DNA of 64,000 bases from Acidobacteriota bacterium (GTDB lineage Bacteria > Acidobacteriota > Blastocatellia > Pyrinomonadales > Pyrinomonadaceae): contig JAOAPY010000020.1 of the NCBI GenBank assembly GCA_025463135.1, positions 1 through 64,000 on the forward strand. Reading direction: 5' to 3'. Of this stretch, positions 43,257 through 50,883 are shown one piece after another. Both the position numbers and the translations under genes were made by a program. Every line of letters begins with the position of its first letter. Positions within the stretch are counted from its first letter, which is position 1. Under the pieces are notes generated by a model that did no database searches, was not told the origin of the DNA, and saw only the letters and a program-made list of their open reading frames with translations.

Positions 43257-43931
43257 ATGCACAACTGCAAAACAACCAGAAGTAGTTTGATTGATCTGGC
43301 CATGGATGAGGTCCAGCCACAGTTGAAAGAGCAATTGCTGGCGGAGCTGCGGAGCTGCGCGGCGTGTCAGGAGGAGTACTCCGCGCTTAACAACATCTTG
43401 CGCGACTCAAGCCAGGCCCTGCGCGCGACGGCGCCGGCGGAAGAATTCTGGTCCGGATATCACGCCCGTTTGGTCAACCGTATCGAAAATCAATCTGCTT
43501 CAGTTCAACCGTTGCCGGTGTTCGGAGGCTCGCGTCTATGGCGGTTTGCGCGTCAGATGGCCACGGCCTCGGTGCATGTGCCGGTGCCTGTTGCGGCGGC
43601 GGCGTTGTTGCTGCTGGCCGGAGCTTCGACTTTCTTCGGTTGGCAGGCGCTGCGCCCGTCAACGATCATTCGTCCATTAACGTCAGTCGTCACCAGGACA
43701 GTCGAAGTTCCGGTTATTCAGGAAAAAGTAGTAAACCGCATCGTGTATGTAGATAAATATCGGAACCGGCCGCGCAACGTCGCGGGCCGGTTGGACCAAC
43801 TTGCCAATGCCGCCGCGGGAGTGGCCCATCCCGATCGCTCAGTGACACCGGCCATTAGTTTAGTCGGCTTTAAACCCACCGAACAGGTAAAGCTTAAAGT
43901 TATGAAGGGGAGTTACCGGGATGAGCAGTAA
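43257..43931 (+). CDS. Putative membrane anti-sigma factor
   Basis: 224 aa; ATG 43257 has CAGGAG upstream. N-terminal residues about 1-60 resemble a zinc-finger anti-sigma domain (ELRSCAACQEEYSAL), but the usual His of HxxxCxxC is Glu here. A single membrane helix lies near residues 115-135 (VPVAAAALLLLAGASTFFG). The C-terminal region outside the membrane is about 90 residues without a recognised domain. It is in an operon with the ECF sigma factor; binding that sigma factor is inferred. Confidence 0.75.
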   Translation: MHNCKTTRSSLIDLAMDEVQPQLKEQLLAELRSCAACQEEYSALNNILRDSSQALRATAPAEEFWSGYHARLVNRIENQSASVQPLPVFGGSRLWRFARQMATASVHVPVPVAAAALLLLAGASTFFGWQALRPSTIIRPLTSVVTRTVEVPVIQEKVVNRIVYVDKYRNRPRNVAGRLDQLANAAAGVAHPDRSVTPAISLVGFKPTEQVKLKVMKGSYRDEQ

Positions 43932-45024
43932 GGCTTTGGCATTGGCGTTCTGCCTGCTCGCTCTTTCACTCGCGGCCCACGCGCAGGAAGGCCGGCCGCG
44001 CCAGTTGATCGTGCCGCTGACTGAGGGCGGATTCGTGGCCTTCCAGGCTGAGACTGCATTCTCGGAAGCCACGAAAAGGCCGGACGGTCAACAGGCCCGG
44101 GCGAATTTTGATTCACAGGCGCTTATCGATGACAAACAGGTAATCCATCGGGTGCTGGTGGACACGGAAGGGAAACCCATCTTTGGCTATGATTTGCTGG
44201 TTGAAGCGAATTCAACTCTGAAACAATTCAAGGTCACAGCACGACCACTTGATAATCAGTTTGAAAGCAAGCTGGTGGCCCACAGCAACAGTGGACCACT
44301 ACCGCAGCCGGCGCCTCAAAGAATATCGACGCTGCCGCAATCTTCTGAGTCGCAATTGCTGGATGATGGTGACGCGTTCGCGCTCGATTTGCTGATCAAT
44401 GCCGATACGGGCATCAAAATCGTGGACGTCGTCAAAGTGTCGTTCGATCGCGCGACCTTCTGGAACAACGTCCCCAAATCACTGCCGCGCGATTTCACAC
44501 TCGATGCAGTGCAACTGTCTGTAAAGGAATATCAGTTACTGATCAACGACGCAGTTGTGGCCACCGGTAAATCAAAAACGGGTTGCGCGGGTGCGCTGAT
44601 CTGGTTTTACGTTCCGGATCACGGTCGCTTCATTTTTTCGCTCGTCCCGCGCGAAGGTTATCAGTTTCAGAAAGTCGGTCTGGTGGCCGACAACAAGATC
44701 GAATTCACAGTGAATGGTGATCGCTACGAATGGATCTCGAGCGGGCCGGTGCTCCGAGATGGTGGCGCCTGGAATCTCTGGGTGTTGCACGATCCAAAGT
44801 ACACGCCGCTTATCGCGGATGCCGAAGAAGTTGAAAAGAAAGGCAAGGATCCGTGGGACAAGTTGGAGGCAGCGGTCAAATCTGTCAAAGAAGATGCCGG
44901 CAAGCTCGGCAATCAGAAACAAACCACTTTTCAAAAGAACGCCGAGAAGAATCGCGCCCGCACCAGACCCGCGCGAGTGATGGTCGGCGGTGCGGATCGC
45001 ATTGAGAATCTGTTGCCGAAATGA
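43921..45024 (+). CDS. Secreted protein of unknown function (367 aa)
   Basis: ATG 43921 lies 11 nt inside the anti-sigma gene end and has AGGGGAG upstream, so it is coupled to it. Signal peptide ALALAFCLLALSLAAHAQ. The middle contains a beta-rich stretch (AVQLSVKEYQLLINDAVVAT, GCAGALIWFYVPDHGRFIFS, QFQKVGLVADNKIEF) that could be one or two beta-sandwiches. The last 70 residues are Lys/Arg-rich and low complexity (NAEKNRARTRPARVM). No family was recognised. As the third gene of a sigma operon it may be a signal sensor or a regulated product. Confidence 0.65.
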   Translation: MSSKALALAFCLLALSLAAHAQEGRPRQLIVPLTEGGFVAFQAETAFSEATKRPDGQQARANFDSQALIDDKQVIHRVLVDTEGKPIFGYDLLVEANSTLKQFKVTARPLDNQFESKLVAHSNSGPLPQPAPQRISTLPQSSESQLLDDGDAFALDLLINADTGIKIVDVVKVSFDRATFWNNVPKSLPRDFTLDAVQLSVKEYQLLINDAVVATGKSKTGCAGALIWFYVPDHGRFIFSLVPREGYQFQKVGLVADNKIEFTVNGDRYEWISSGPVLRDGGAWNLWVLHDPKYTPLIADAEEVEKKGKDPWDKLEAAVKSVKEDAGKLGNQKQTTFQKNAEKNRARTRPARVMVGGADRIENLLPK

Positions 45025-45031
45025 AACGTCA

Positions 45032-45147
45032 GTCCGGCAAACTTCATCAGTTTGTCGTTTGTTTCGCGAGAAGCCTTGTGGCCTGGATCTCGGGTTCTAA
45101 GGGATTCTTCTGTCGCTGCTGATCGACAAGTATTAAGCTTGTCGGAC
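45032..45147. repeat. Second copy of the GTCCGACAAAC palindrome pair
   Basis: The left arm 45032-45057 (GTCCGGCAAACTTCATCAGT...) and right arm 45124-45147 (CGACAAGTATTAAGCTTGTC...) are diverged relatives of the pair at 42409-42523. It fills the gap between the sigma operon and the next gene. Confidence 0.65.
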
Positions 45148-45174
45148 CTGACTACTGATTACTGACAACTATCC

Positions 45175-46041
45175 ATGAGCATCAAATCGAGACTCATCGC
45201 AATCACCCTGCTGGTATTCTCCCTGGCCGATATTGGCCGCGGCGATATCAGGATCAAGAGAAAGCTCACAACTAAGCAAGGCTCCTACGAATCGACTCTT
45301 TACCTGAAAGGGAAGCGCCAGCGAGAGGAGATGAATCAACTTTCGCGCGCCGGCAAAAAAATAAATGTCGCCTTTGTAGAACAATGCGACTTGCGGCAGC
45401 TGCTGCAGCTCGATCTGCAAAACAGACGCTACTCACTTTACACCGGCACATTACCGATGGGTGCGGCCATGGCTTTTAACGAGCCTCAGGTTCCGGTGGA
45501 CCAGGAACTGGTTGATCGTTTCCGCGCGCAAAGCAAAGGCACACTGACAGAGATAACCACTGTGATTGACACCGGCGAGCGTCGCGAAATGTTCGGCTTC
45601 ACTGCTCGGCACCTGAAGACCGTCACCGTCTGGGTGCCGCAGCCTAAGCGATGCAACGGTCCCGATCTGAAGCGAGAGACGGATGGCTGGTACATTGACC
45701 TGCTTTACGGCATCGACTGCTCGCCCGATCTTTCCGGGTCGATAACTCGCGGGTCCGCGTTGCAGGGCAAGTGTATCTCGGAATATCTCTTCAAACGTAA
45801 TTACTGGCTCGAACACAGGCGCCATGGTTCATCATCGTTGGGGTTTCCGCTGCTGGAAAGCACCAGGTGGCACGACCATAAAGGTGACAAGAGCGTATCC
45901 ACTATTGAGGTCCTGGAATTATCAACCGAAGAATTGAATGCCTCGTTGTTCCAGGTGCCGGAGGGATTTGTCAGAGCGGAGATCAAGCGCTCGCAAAAGT
46001 CTTTTCTCGATCGCGTTGTGTCGTTGCTCGGTAAACGATGA
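45175..46041 (+). CDS. Secreted protein, DUF4412-like beta-rich fold
   Basis: 288 aa with a signal peptide (LIAITLLVFSLADIGRGD). The first mature segment (IRIKRKLTTKQGSYESTLYL KGKRQREEM) looks like the LolA/DUF4412-type half-barrel opening, with a reporter-like segment LQNRRYSLYTGTLPM. Four cysteines are spread across the middle. No lipobox is visible. Function is not known; a periplasmic lipid or ligand carrier is one possibility. Confidence 0.6.
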   Translation: MSIKSRLIAITLLVFSLADIGRGDIRIKRKLTTKQGSYESTLYLKGKRQREEMNQLSRAGKKINVAFVEQCDLRQLLQLDLQNRRYSLYTGTLPMGAAMAFNEPQVPVDQELVDRFRAQSKGTLTEITTVIDTGERREMFGFTARHLKTVTVWVPQPKRCNGPDLKRETDGWYIDLLYGIDCSPDLSGSITRGSALQGKCISEYLFKRNYWLEHRRHGSSSLGFPLLESTRWHDHKGDKSVSTIEVLELSTEELNASLFQVPEGFVRAEIKRSQKSFLDRVVSLLGKR

Positions 46042-46170
46042 GATCCGATTGATTCAGGACCAATAGCTTTTCCTCAAATTAAGGTCGGTCAATTTGCTCC
46101 GCAACCTGAAGAGCAAACGGTGCGGGGCCGGGGCAAGGTGTGCCCGCATGAAACAACAAGGGAGATTTAC

Positions 46171-46842
46171 ATGAGAAGAAATAAGTTTTTGGCGATCATC
46201 GGCAGCGCGCTCGTCCTCTCACTCTGCCTGCTTGAAGGAAAGGCTCAATCCAATGACCTGCCAAAATATGAAGTGGGAGTCCAATTCACCGCACTTACAG
46301 AGCCCAGCTTCGATGGTGGAAGAACAGAACAGGGTCTGGGCGGCCGGTTTACTTTCAATCTCAATCGCAGCGTGGCCCTCGAGGCCGAGGGGAATTACTT
46401 TCCGCATCGATGCTTTAACTGTGGCAGGGGGCCGTTCGGTGACAGCAACGGCAACATCGCGCAGGGACTCTTTGGTGTTAAGGTCGGTAAGCGTTTTCAG
46501 AAGTGGGGCATCTTCGCCAAGGGCAGGCCCGGTGTGGTGAGTTTCAGCCAGGGCAATTCCGGCTATGTTTCCACCGGCGGCGGGGGAACGTTCCCTTTCG
46601 AGCTCATGCACAAGCGCCTCACGAACTTTGCCGTTGATGCCGGCGGCGTGCTGGAATTTTATCCTTCCAAAAGGATTGTGACGCGCTTTGATGCCGGCGA
46701 CACGCTCATTCGCTACGGTCGGCGACAGACCAATTTGCTAACCCTTGATTCGTCGGGCGCCGTGATCCTTTTTCCCTACACACTTCGCGCGGAAACGCGC
46801 CACAACTTTCAATTTTCGGCCGGGGTGGGCTTTCGCTTCTAA
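46171..46842 (+). CDS. Outer-membrane beta-barrel protein
   Basis: 223 aa from ATG 46171 with AAGGGAG upstream; the longer frame to 46120 has no site. Signal peptide LAIIGSALVLSLCLLEGKAQ. The body alternates amphipathic strands (KYEVGVQFTALTEPSFDG, LGGRFTFNLNRSVALEAEGN, QGLFGVKVGKRFQKWGIFAK) and ends with the barrel-type C-terminal phenylalanine (FSAGVGFRF). It resembles small eight-strand barrels. A decayed copy of its 3' end occurs at 49290-49349. Confidence 0.82.
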   Translation: MRRNKFLAIIGSALVLSLCLLEGKAQSNDLPKYEVGVQFTALTEPSFDGGRTEQGLGGRFTFNLNRSVALEAEGNYFPHRCFNCGRGPFGDSNGNIAQGLFGVKVGKRFQKWGIFAKGRPGVVSFSQGNSGYVSTGGGGTFPFELMHKRLTNFAVDAGGVLEFYPSKRIVTRFDAGDTLIRYGRRQTNLLTLDSSGAVILFPYTLRAETRHNFQFSAGVGFRF

Positions 46843-46848
46843 CCCCGG

Positions 46849-46938
46849 GGGAGCGCAGGCATCCTGCCTGCTGCTGCCTGGACAAGAGTCCAACGCGGCA
46901 TTATCGACCGAGGAACAGGCAGGATGCCTGCGCTCCCG
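46849..46938. repeat. Inverted repeat (GCGCAGGCATCCTGCCTG type)
   Basis: GGGAGCGCAGGCATCCTGCC at 46849 (arm to 46870) faces its perfect reverse complement at 46917-46938. A single arm also occurs at 49356-49377 and a degenerate one near 54591-54616, so the element is dispersed in this region. Confidence 0.8.
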
Positions 46939-46944
46939 AGATGC

Positions 46945-46977
46945 GGAAACGGCAACTCTGATCGAGTTGCCGTTTCC
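46945..46977. terminator. Hairpin of the ACGGCAAC family between convergent genes
   Basis: A perfect 14-bp stem (GGAAACGGCAACTC/GAGTTGCCGTTTCC) with a 5-nt loop lies between the barrel gene (plus) and the gene ending at 47088 (minus). It has no strong T tract on either side, but its position suits a bidirectional terminator. Two more hairpins with the same core follow at 49393 and 54529. Confidence 0.6.
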
Positions 46978-47087
46978 ACGTTGCCGTATGGACTGTTCCG
47001 ATCAATCGATCCGGCCGGGCCGGATTGTTAAGCTGATCCATTCACCAGAAATGTGAGACGACCATAAAGCGGCTGACCTGCCTACCC

Positions 47088-47954
47088 TCAACGGAACATC
47101 CTGAACTTGAGAACATATTTTGCGTCATCGCCTTCGAAGGTCAGACTCTTTTCGATGGGTCCCAGGTTTCTGTAAATATGATCGAGCTCAGCCTGGGAAA
47201 ATCGTAACTCTTGAATGGGCCCGATATGATCGTCGAAATTTGTAATGCCGGCCGTTGCTACTCTCATAGCCCCATCCATCTCAGCGATCATGCGGTTGAT
47301 TAGCTCCTGGCGAGTTATCTTGCCGTTGGGTAGAGGCGTCGTGTTAGACAACAGACCCACATTCGCCAGCCCCACTTTTCCAGCGGCATCTAACAGCGTG
47401 CGAACCTGATTTGGGCTACCATTGTCGTTCTCCATCATGACAACGAGGACGATAAGATTTGTAGCGGAACTTATCCGGCTTGGGGCGTTACTTAGACCCC
47501 AAATTACATTAGCGGGTGCTGCGTATTCTTCCCCTGCATCGACGTCCGACAGAGCTCCCACCAGTGTCATTTTTGAATTGAGTGCTCCCACGGGAATCGA
47601 TGCAACGTTAGATGGATTGATGTCTACTGCAAAAACAAGCGCATAGGGCTCGTCGTTTTCGGTGTTGCCTAACAATGGAATCCAAATCTCGTCACTCTGA
47701 TCCAGGCACACAAACTTGGTCAACGTGAGTGTCAAAGGAACTGGAGCGTTGGATATCAGGGACTCTTCGCAAGCCCGCAAAGCGAGGCGGGCACCGTTGA
47801 CACGGTTGTTTAGGTCCCTCCATGCTGGGTTAAGGACAGGCTTCGGTGGGTGTTTTTCTTTTGGTCCCGGTTCCGAAATAAATTTTGGAGTGTTCTTAAG
47901 CTTCACTTCCAAATCATGCAATTTAGAACTAATAGGATCGCATTTGTTAGCCAT
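47088..47954 (-). CDS. Uncharacterised cytoplasmic-type protein (288 aa)
   Basis: ATG 47954 has AAAGGAG upstream; the frame back to 48101 overlaps the next gene and has no site. There is no signal peptide or membrane segment. The N-terminal 50 residues are Lys/Pro-rich (PGPKEKHPPKPVLNP); the rest is mixed alpha/beta (DEIWIPLLGNTENDEPYALV FAVDINPS; NLIVLVVMMENDNGSP; RQELINRMIAEMDGAMRV). It has a few acidic metal-binding-like positions but no family is recognised. It probably follows the secreted propeller-like gene on the same transcript, 103 nt downstream. Confidence 0.6.
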   Translation of the reverse strand: MANKCDPISSKLHDLEVKLKNTPKFISEPGPKEKHPPKPVLNPAWRDLNNRVNGARLALRACEESLISNAPVPLTLTLTKFVCLDQSDEIWIPLLGNTENDEPYALVFAVDINPSNVASIPVGALNSKMTLVGALSDVDAGEEYAAPANVIWGLSNAPSRISSATNLIVLVVMMENDNGSPNQVRTLLDAAGKVGLANVGLLSNTTPLPNGKITRQELINRMIAEMDGAMRVATAGITNFDDHIGPIQELRFSQAELDHIYRNLGPIEKSLTFEGDDAKYVLKFRMFR

Positions 47955-48057
47955 TTGAGGTTCTCCTTTGTGAGTTGAGTTTACGTGAACTGAATCGCTC
48001 GACACCGGGCCACGGGTTGCGCCAGGCATGTAGGAATTAATCCGGGAATCTGCGGTC

Positions 48058-49077
48058 TCAGAATACGCGGTGCACGCCGCCGGCATCGCCCCAGAAGACA
48101 TGACCTGCAGACTTCATCGTCGCACCCAGCGCGCCTACGCCAACCGGTTCTGATGAGCCACTCTGTACGGGAAATTCGAAGCGCATCGCGCAAGATTGCG
48201 AACCGCACTGTGTCCACACTACTGTTCCACCGGCCGTAGATCCGTTCGTCGAAATCGAGGTCGGTGTGAGACCCGTGGGCTGCTGAAGCGTGGTGGTCGT
48301 CGAGCCCACCCTCAGTCTGACGGCACCGCTCCGCTCTCCCCAATAGACACCATTGGATACGGTTTCGAGCGCCGTGACTGGACTCGAGGCTTTGGCGATT
48401 GTCCTGACAGACGGATCGGTGATGGCGCCGATCTTGGGTACGAAACGGATATCATCCACGGAAGCATAGACAATTCTGCCGAGCTGTAGCTCGATGCCCG
48501 CGGTAGGTGTATTCGGTCTGGTCCTGTCGAGCACCGAGATGGCGCCGCCACGAATTGGCATCTTGCGAACGGCTTGGTCATCCTGCCAGAAGAGGCTCAC
48601 GTTGTCGGCGACGAGGTTGCGATGACTGTTTTCCAAGTCAACGTTCACCCTCGCAAGCACGGTCGCTGTTCCTCCCGTCAAGGGAACGCGCCTGATTGTG
48701 GTAACTCCCGACTTCCTCGCGAAGAAGTATCCAAAGAAATTGCCGTCAACGTTCGCGAAGACAATATCGCCGAATACCGCGCCCTGCTCCCAATAGAGCA
48801 CGGTTTCTTGTCCGGGGATTGAGTTTTGTGAGGTCCTCCAGACAGCGGCCCCGGCGGCGTCGTGGGTCGTAAAATAAAGATTGCCCTCGGACAAGATAAG
48901 ACCATCCGGTTTGCGAAGGGAAATCTGGGTAACGGTCAGGGCGGATAGCGATAGCCCTGACACTTCACCGGCTGGACCAGCCGATGATAAGGCATTAACT
49001 CCAGGCTTGTTTATTTGCGCCTGGGTGCATACCAATGCAAGAAGCATAATGCAGATTGCATTTACGAGTGTGCGCAT
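48058..49077 (-). CDS. Secreted propeller-like protein (339 aa)
   Basis: ATG 49077 has GAAGGAG upstream. Signal peptide LVNAICIMLLALVCTQAQ. Repeated strand units of about 45 residues are seen (DGLILSEGNLYFTTHDAAGA AVWRT, VFANVDGNFFGYFFARKSGV TTIRRVPL, NVSLFWQDDQAVRKMPIRGG, SNGVYWGERSGAVRLRV, SAGHVFWGDAGGVHRVF); this is the pattern of DUF5050-like or NHL-like beta-propellers. Its role is unknown. No catalytic residues are recognised. Confidence 0.72.
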   Translation of the reverse strand: MRTLVNAICIMLLALVCTQAQINKPGVNALSSAGPAGEVSGLSLSALTVTQISLRKPDGLILSEGNLYFTTHDAAGAAVWRTSQNSIPGQETVLYWEQGAVFGDIVFANVDGNFFGYFFARKSGVTTIRRVPLTGGTATVLARVNVDLENSHRNLVADNVSLFWQDDQAVRKMPIRGGAISVLDRTRPNTPTAGIELQLGRIVYASVDDIRFVPKIGAITDPSVRTIAKASSPVTALETVSNGVYWGERSGAVRLRVGSTTTTLQQPTGLTPTSISTNGSTAGGTVVWTQCGSQSCAMRFEFPVQSGSSEPVGVGALGATMKSAGHVFWGDAGGVHRVF

Positions 49078-49289
49078 AAGGGTTTCTCCTTCTCAGTTTG
49101 TAGTTAGGTTATGGCCATCGCCGACGCGTGGTCTTAACCACTCTCTAACGCGTACTTTGGCTTCGGATTCCCACAATTATTTTTCAAGTGTGGAAGTTGC
49201 TCCGCCGCTGGACCGGGCGGATTTGTCTATAAAAGTAATGGTCTGATCAACTCTTAGACGAGGTTCCTCGCGGGCGTGAGAGTGAAAAT
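49078..49289. other. Upstream region of the propeller-like gene
   Basis: This stretch carries the ribosome binding site of the gene starting at 49077 and otherwise AT-rich sequence. No supported ORF, promoter or structured RNA was found. Together with the following remnant, repeat and hairpin it makes a 465-nt gap without an intact gene. Confidence 0.4.
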
Positions 49290-49349
49290 CTTTCGCGCAG
49301 AGACAAGACACAACTTTCAGTTTTCGGCTGAGTTGGCTTTCGCTTCTAA
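49290..49349 (+). pseudogene. Remnant of the 3' end of an outer-membrane barrel gene
   Basis: The 60 bases up to a TAA at 49347-49349 align with the last 60 bases of the barrel gene ending at 46842 (both contain CACAACTTTCA and GGCTTTCGCTTCTAA), with about ten differences and a one-base deletion that shifts the frame. Just after it lies the same GCGCAGGCATCCTGCCTG repeat found after the intact gene, so gene end and repeat were duplicated together. Confidence 0.7.
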
Positions 49350-49355
49350 CAGCTC

Positions 49356-49377
49356 GGGGGCGCAGGCATCCTGCCTG
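49356..49377. repeat. Single arm of the GCGCAGGCATCCTGCCTG repeat
   Basis: GGGGGCGCAGGCATCCTGCC then TG. No second arm is nearby. It follows the barrel-gene remnant in the same spacing as the arm at 46849 follows the intact gene. Confidence 0.7.
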
Positions 49378-49392
49378 TGTCACGCAAAACGA

Positions 49393-49427
49393 GCCGAGAC
49401 GGCAACCTCGTGGGTTGCCGTCTCGGC
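49393..49427 (-). terminator. Terminator hairpin of the ACGGCAAC family
   Basis: A perfect 15-bp stem (GCCGAGACGGCAACC/GGTTGCCGTCTCGGC) with a 5-nt loop; read on the minus strand it is followed by TCGTTTTGC. It lies about 115 nt after the stop of the small gene ending at 49543. Confidence 0.7.
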
Positions 49428-49542
49428 GTTTGATCGGCGCGAGTCTTAACCGAGGCCTTGCGCGCGCGCATGGTGGTGAAGTCAATCTAACAGTATTCCC
49501 GGAAAGCCGGGCGGAACGTCTGCGATTAATGCGACTGGCCAC

Positions 49543-49764
49543 TTATCCTTTTTTGGTCTTGGATCGGTGCGCACCCAGCCGTTTGTGAAGTTCACCCGGA
49601 TCGCAATCGGTGAGTTCGTCCGGAAACTCTATTTCATACAACTTCTGCCCTTGACTCGGAAGGATAGATGCCGCTTGTCCCGATACCGTGCGACGGTCCA
49701 GGTACTGACCGCGAACGGAGCCGGTGATTTCTCCTTTTGCATTGGTGATTATGGTCATTTTCAT
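49543..49764 (-). CDS. Small uncharacterised protein (73 aa)
   Basis: ATG 49764 has GGAG 6 nt upstream and overlaps the previous gene's stop as ATGA. The sequence starts MKMTIITNAKGEITGSVRGQ and has an acidic middle (EIEFPDELTDCDPGELH) and a basic tail (HRSKTKKG). It has no signal peptide. The coupling to the 83-residue gene suggests the two act together. No family is recognised. Confidence 0.6.
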   Translation of the reverse strand: MKMTIITNAKGEITGSVRGQYLDRRTVSGQAASILPSQGQKLYEIEFPDELTDCDPGELHKRLGAHRSKTKKG

Positions 49765-50012
49765 ACTGCTCCACCTCCCTGCAGGTTATACAGACACGGA
49801 ACCGGGCCAATGTTCCTAATGCTGACGAAGTATGTGATCCCTCCGTCAAACTCCATTTTCTTCCTCTGATCGAAGGCGATCAGATCGCCTCCGGGAGTCC
49901 GAATCTGCCCGCCGGCATGTTGAAATCCGAAATCCCCACCTCTCGTATACCACCAGGTTTGGGTTTCACCAGGATTGATACTGGTAATAGGACCGAGGTC
50001 ATTGAATGCCAT
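49761..50012 (-). CDS. Small uncharacterised beta-rich protein (83 aa)
   Basis: ATG 50012 has GAGGAGG upstream. The sequence is aromatic- and Gly-rich (ETQTWWYTRGGDFGFQHAGG, then FDGGITYFVSIRNIGPVPCL YNL), suggesting a compact beta-sandwich. No signal peptide or membrane segment. First gene of a two-gene operon whose second gene overlaps by four bases. Function is unknown. Confidence 0.65.
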   Translation of the reverse strand: MAFNDLGPITSINPGETQTWWYTRGGDFGFQHAGGQIRTPGGDLIAFDQRKKMEFDGGITYFVSIRNIGPVPCLYNLQGGGAV

Positions 50013-50229
50013 GTTTTCCTCCTCTATATTTTTGCCAGTGTAGTTGCTTTCTCAGAGCAAGGGCCCACCGGCGTTGGAAACCCTTGACTCTAATTTCGTC
50101 TCACCCTACTAACGCGTAAGCAGCAAACAGATTCCCTCAAACATTTCGAAGTGCTAACATTCCGGTCCACTCAACTCGTGGACCGTTTGGACTCGCTTAT
50201 CTGGCATTACTATCCGCGGAGAATCGTCG

Positions 50230-50799
50230 ATGACACCCACTTCGTCGCAAGGTGTTACCAAGCTTCTTGAAAGATGGAGTGAGGGAGACCAGGAAGCGCT
50301 GCAAGAGTTGCTGCCACTCGTCTATGACGAGCTTCACAGATTGGCGGGAGCGTACCTGCGGCGCGAGCGACACAACCATACGCTGCAGACAACGGCCCTG
50401 GTCAATGAGGCGTACCTGCGACTAATCGATCAGCGAAACGCTCGCTGGCAAAACCGGGCGCAGTTTTTCGGAGTCGCCGCGCAGTTCATGCGGCGCATCC
50501 TCGTCGACCACGCGCGACACCACTACGCCGCCAAGCGCGGCGGAGATCGATACCAGGTTCCGCTAGACAACATTGACGGTTTTGGCAGTCAACCCGATGC
50601 GGACGTTTTGGCGGTGAACGAACTTCTCGATCGCCTGGCGGAGATCGATCCGGAGCAGAGCCGCCTGGTCCAGTTGCGGTTCTTCGGAGGTCTGACAATC
50701 GAGGAGACCGCGGAAGTCATGCATATCTCGCACGCAACCGTCGAACGCGAATGGAAAATAGCCAAGGCGTGGCTGAAGCGCGAGTTAACCAAACCGTGA
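50230..50799 (+). CDS. ECF-type RNA polymerase sigma factor (TIGR02999-like)
   Basis: 189 aa; GGAGAATCG precedes ATG 50230. The signatures are LLPLVYDELHRLAGAYLRRE, TLQTTALVNEAYLRLIDQ, QFFGVAAQFMRRILVDHARH (region 2) and RLVQLRFFGGLTIEETAEVM, ISHATVEREWKIAKAWLKRE (region 4), typical of the acidobacterial/planctomycete sigma factors that pair with Ser/Thr kinases. The kinase gene starts 84 nt downstream, so a kinase-linked control of this sigma factor is likely, by analogy with the family. Confidence 0.9.
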   Translation: MTPTSSQGVTKLLERWSEGDQEALQELLPLVYDELHRLAGAYLRRERHNHTLQTTALVNEAYLRLIDQRNARWQNRAQFFGVAAQFMRRILVDHARHHYAAKRGGDRYQVPLDNIDGFGSQPDADVLAVNELLDRLAEIDPEQSRLVQLRFFGGLTIEETAEVMHISHATVEREWKIAKAWLKRELTKP

Positions 50800-50883
50800 A
50801 AGGGTTTTCTTGAGGGACTTTCCCGTCTGGCTTCGCGTTACAGGCAGGTATATCGCCTGCGGTTGGGGCGAATCTCTAGGCAC

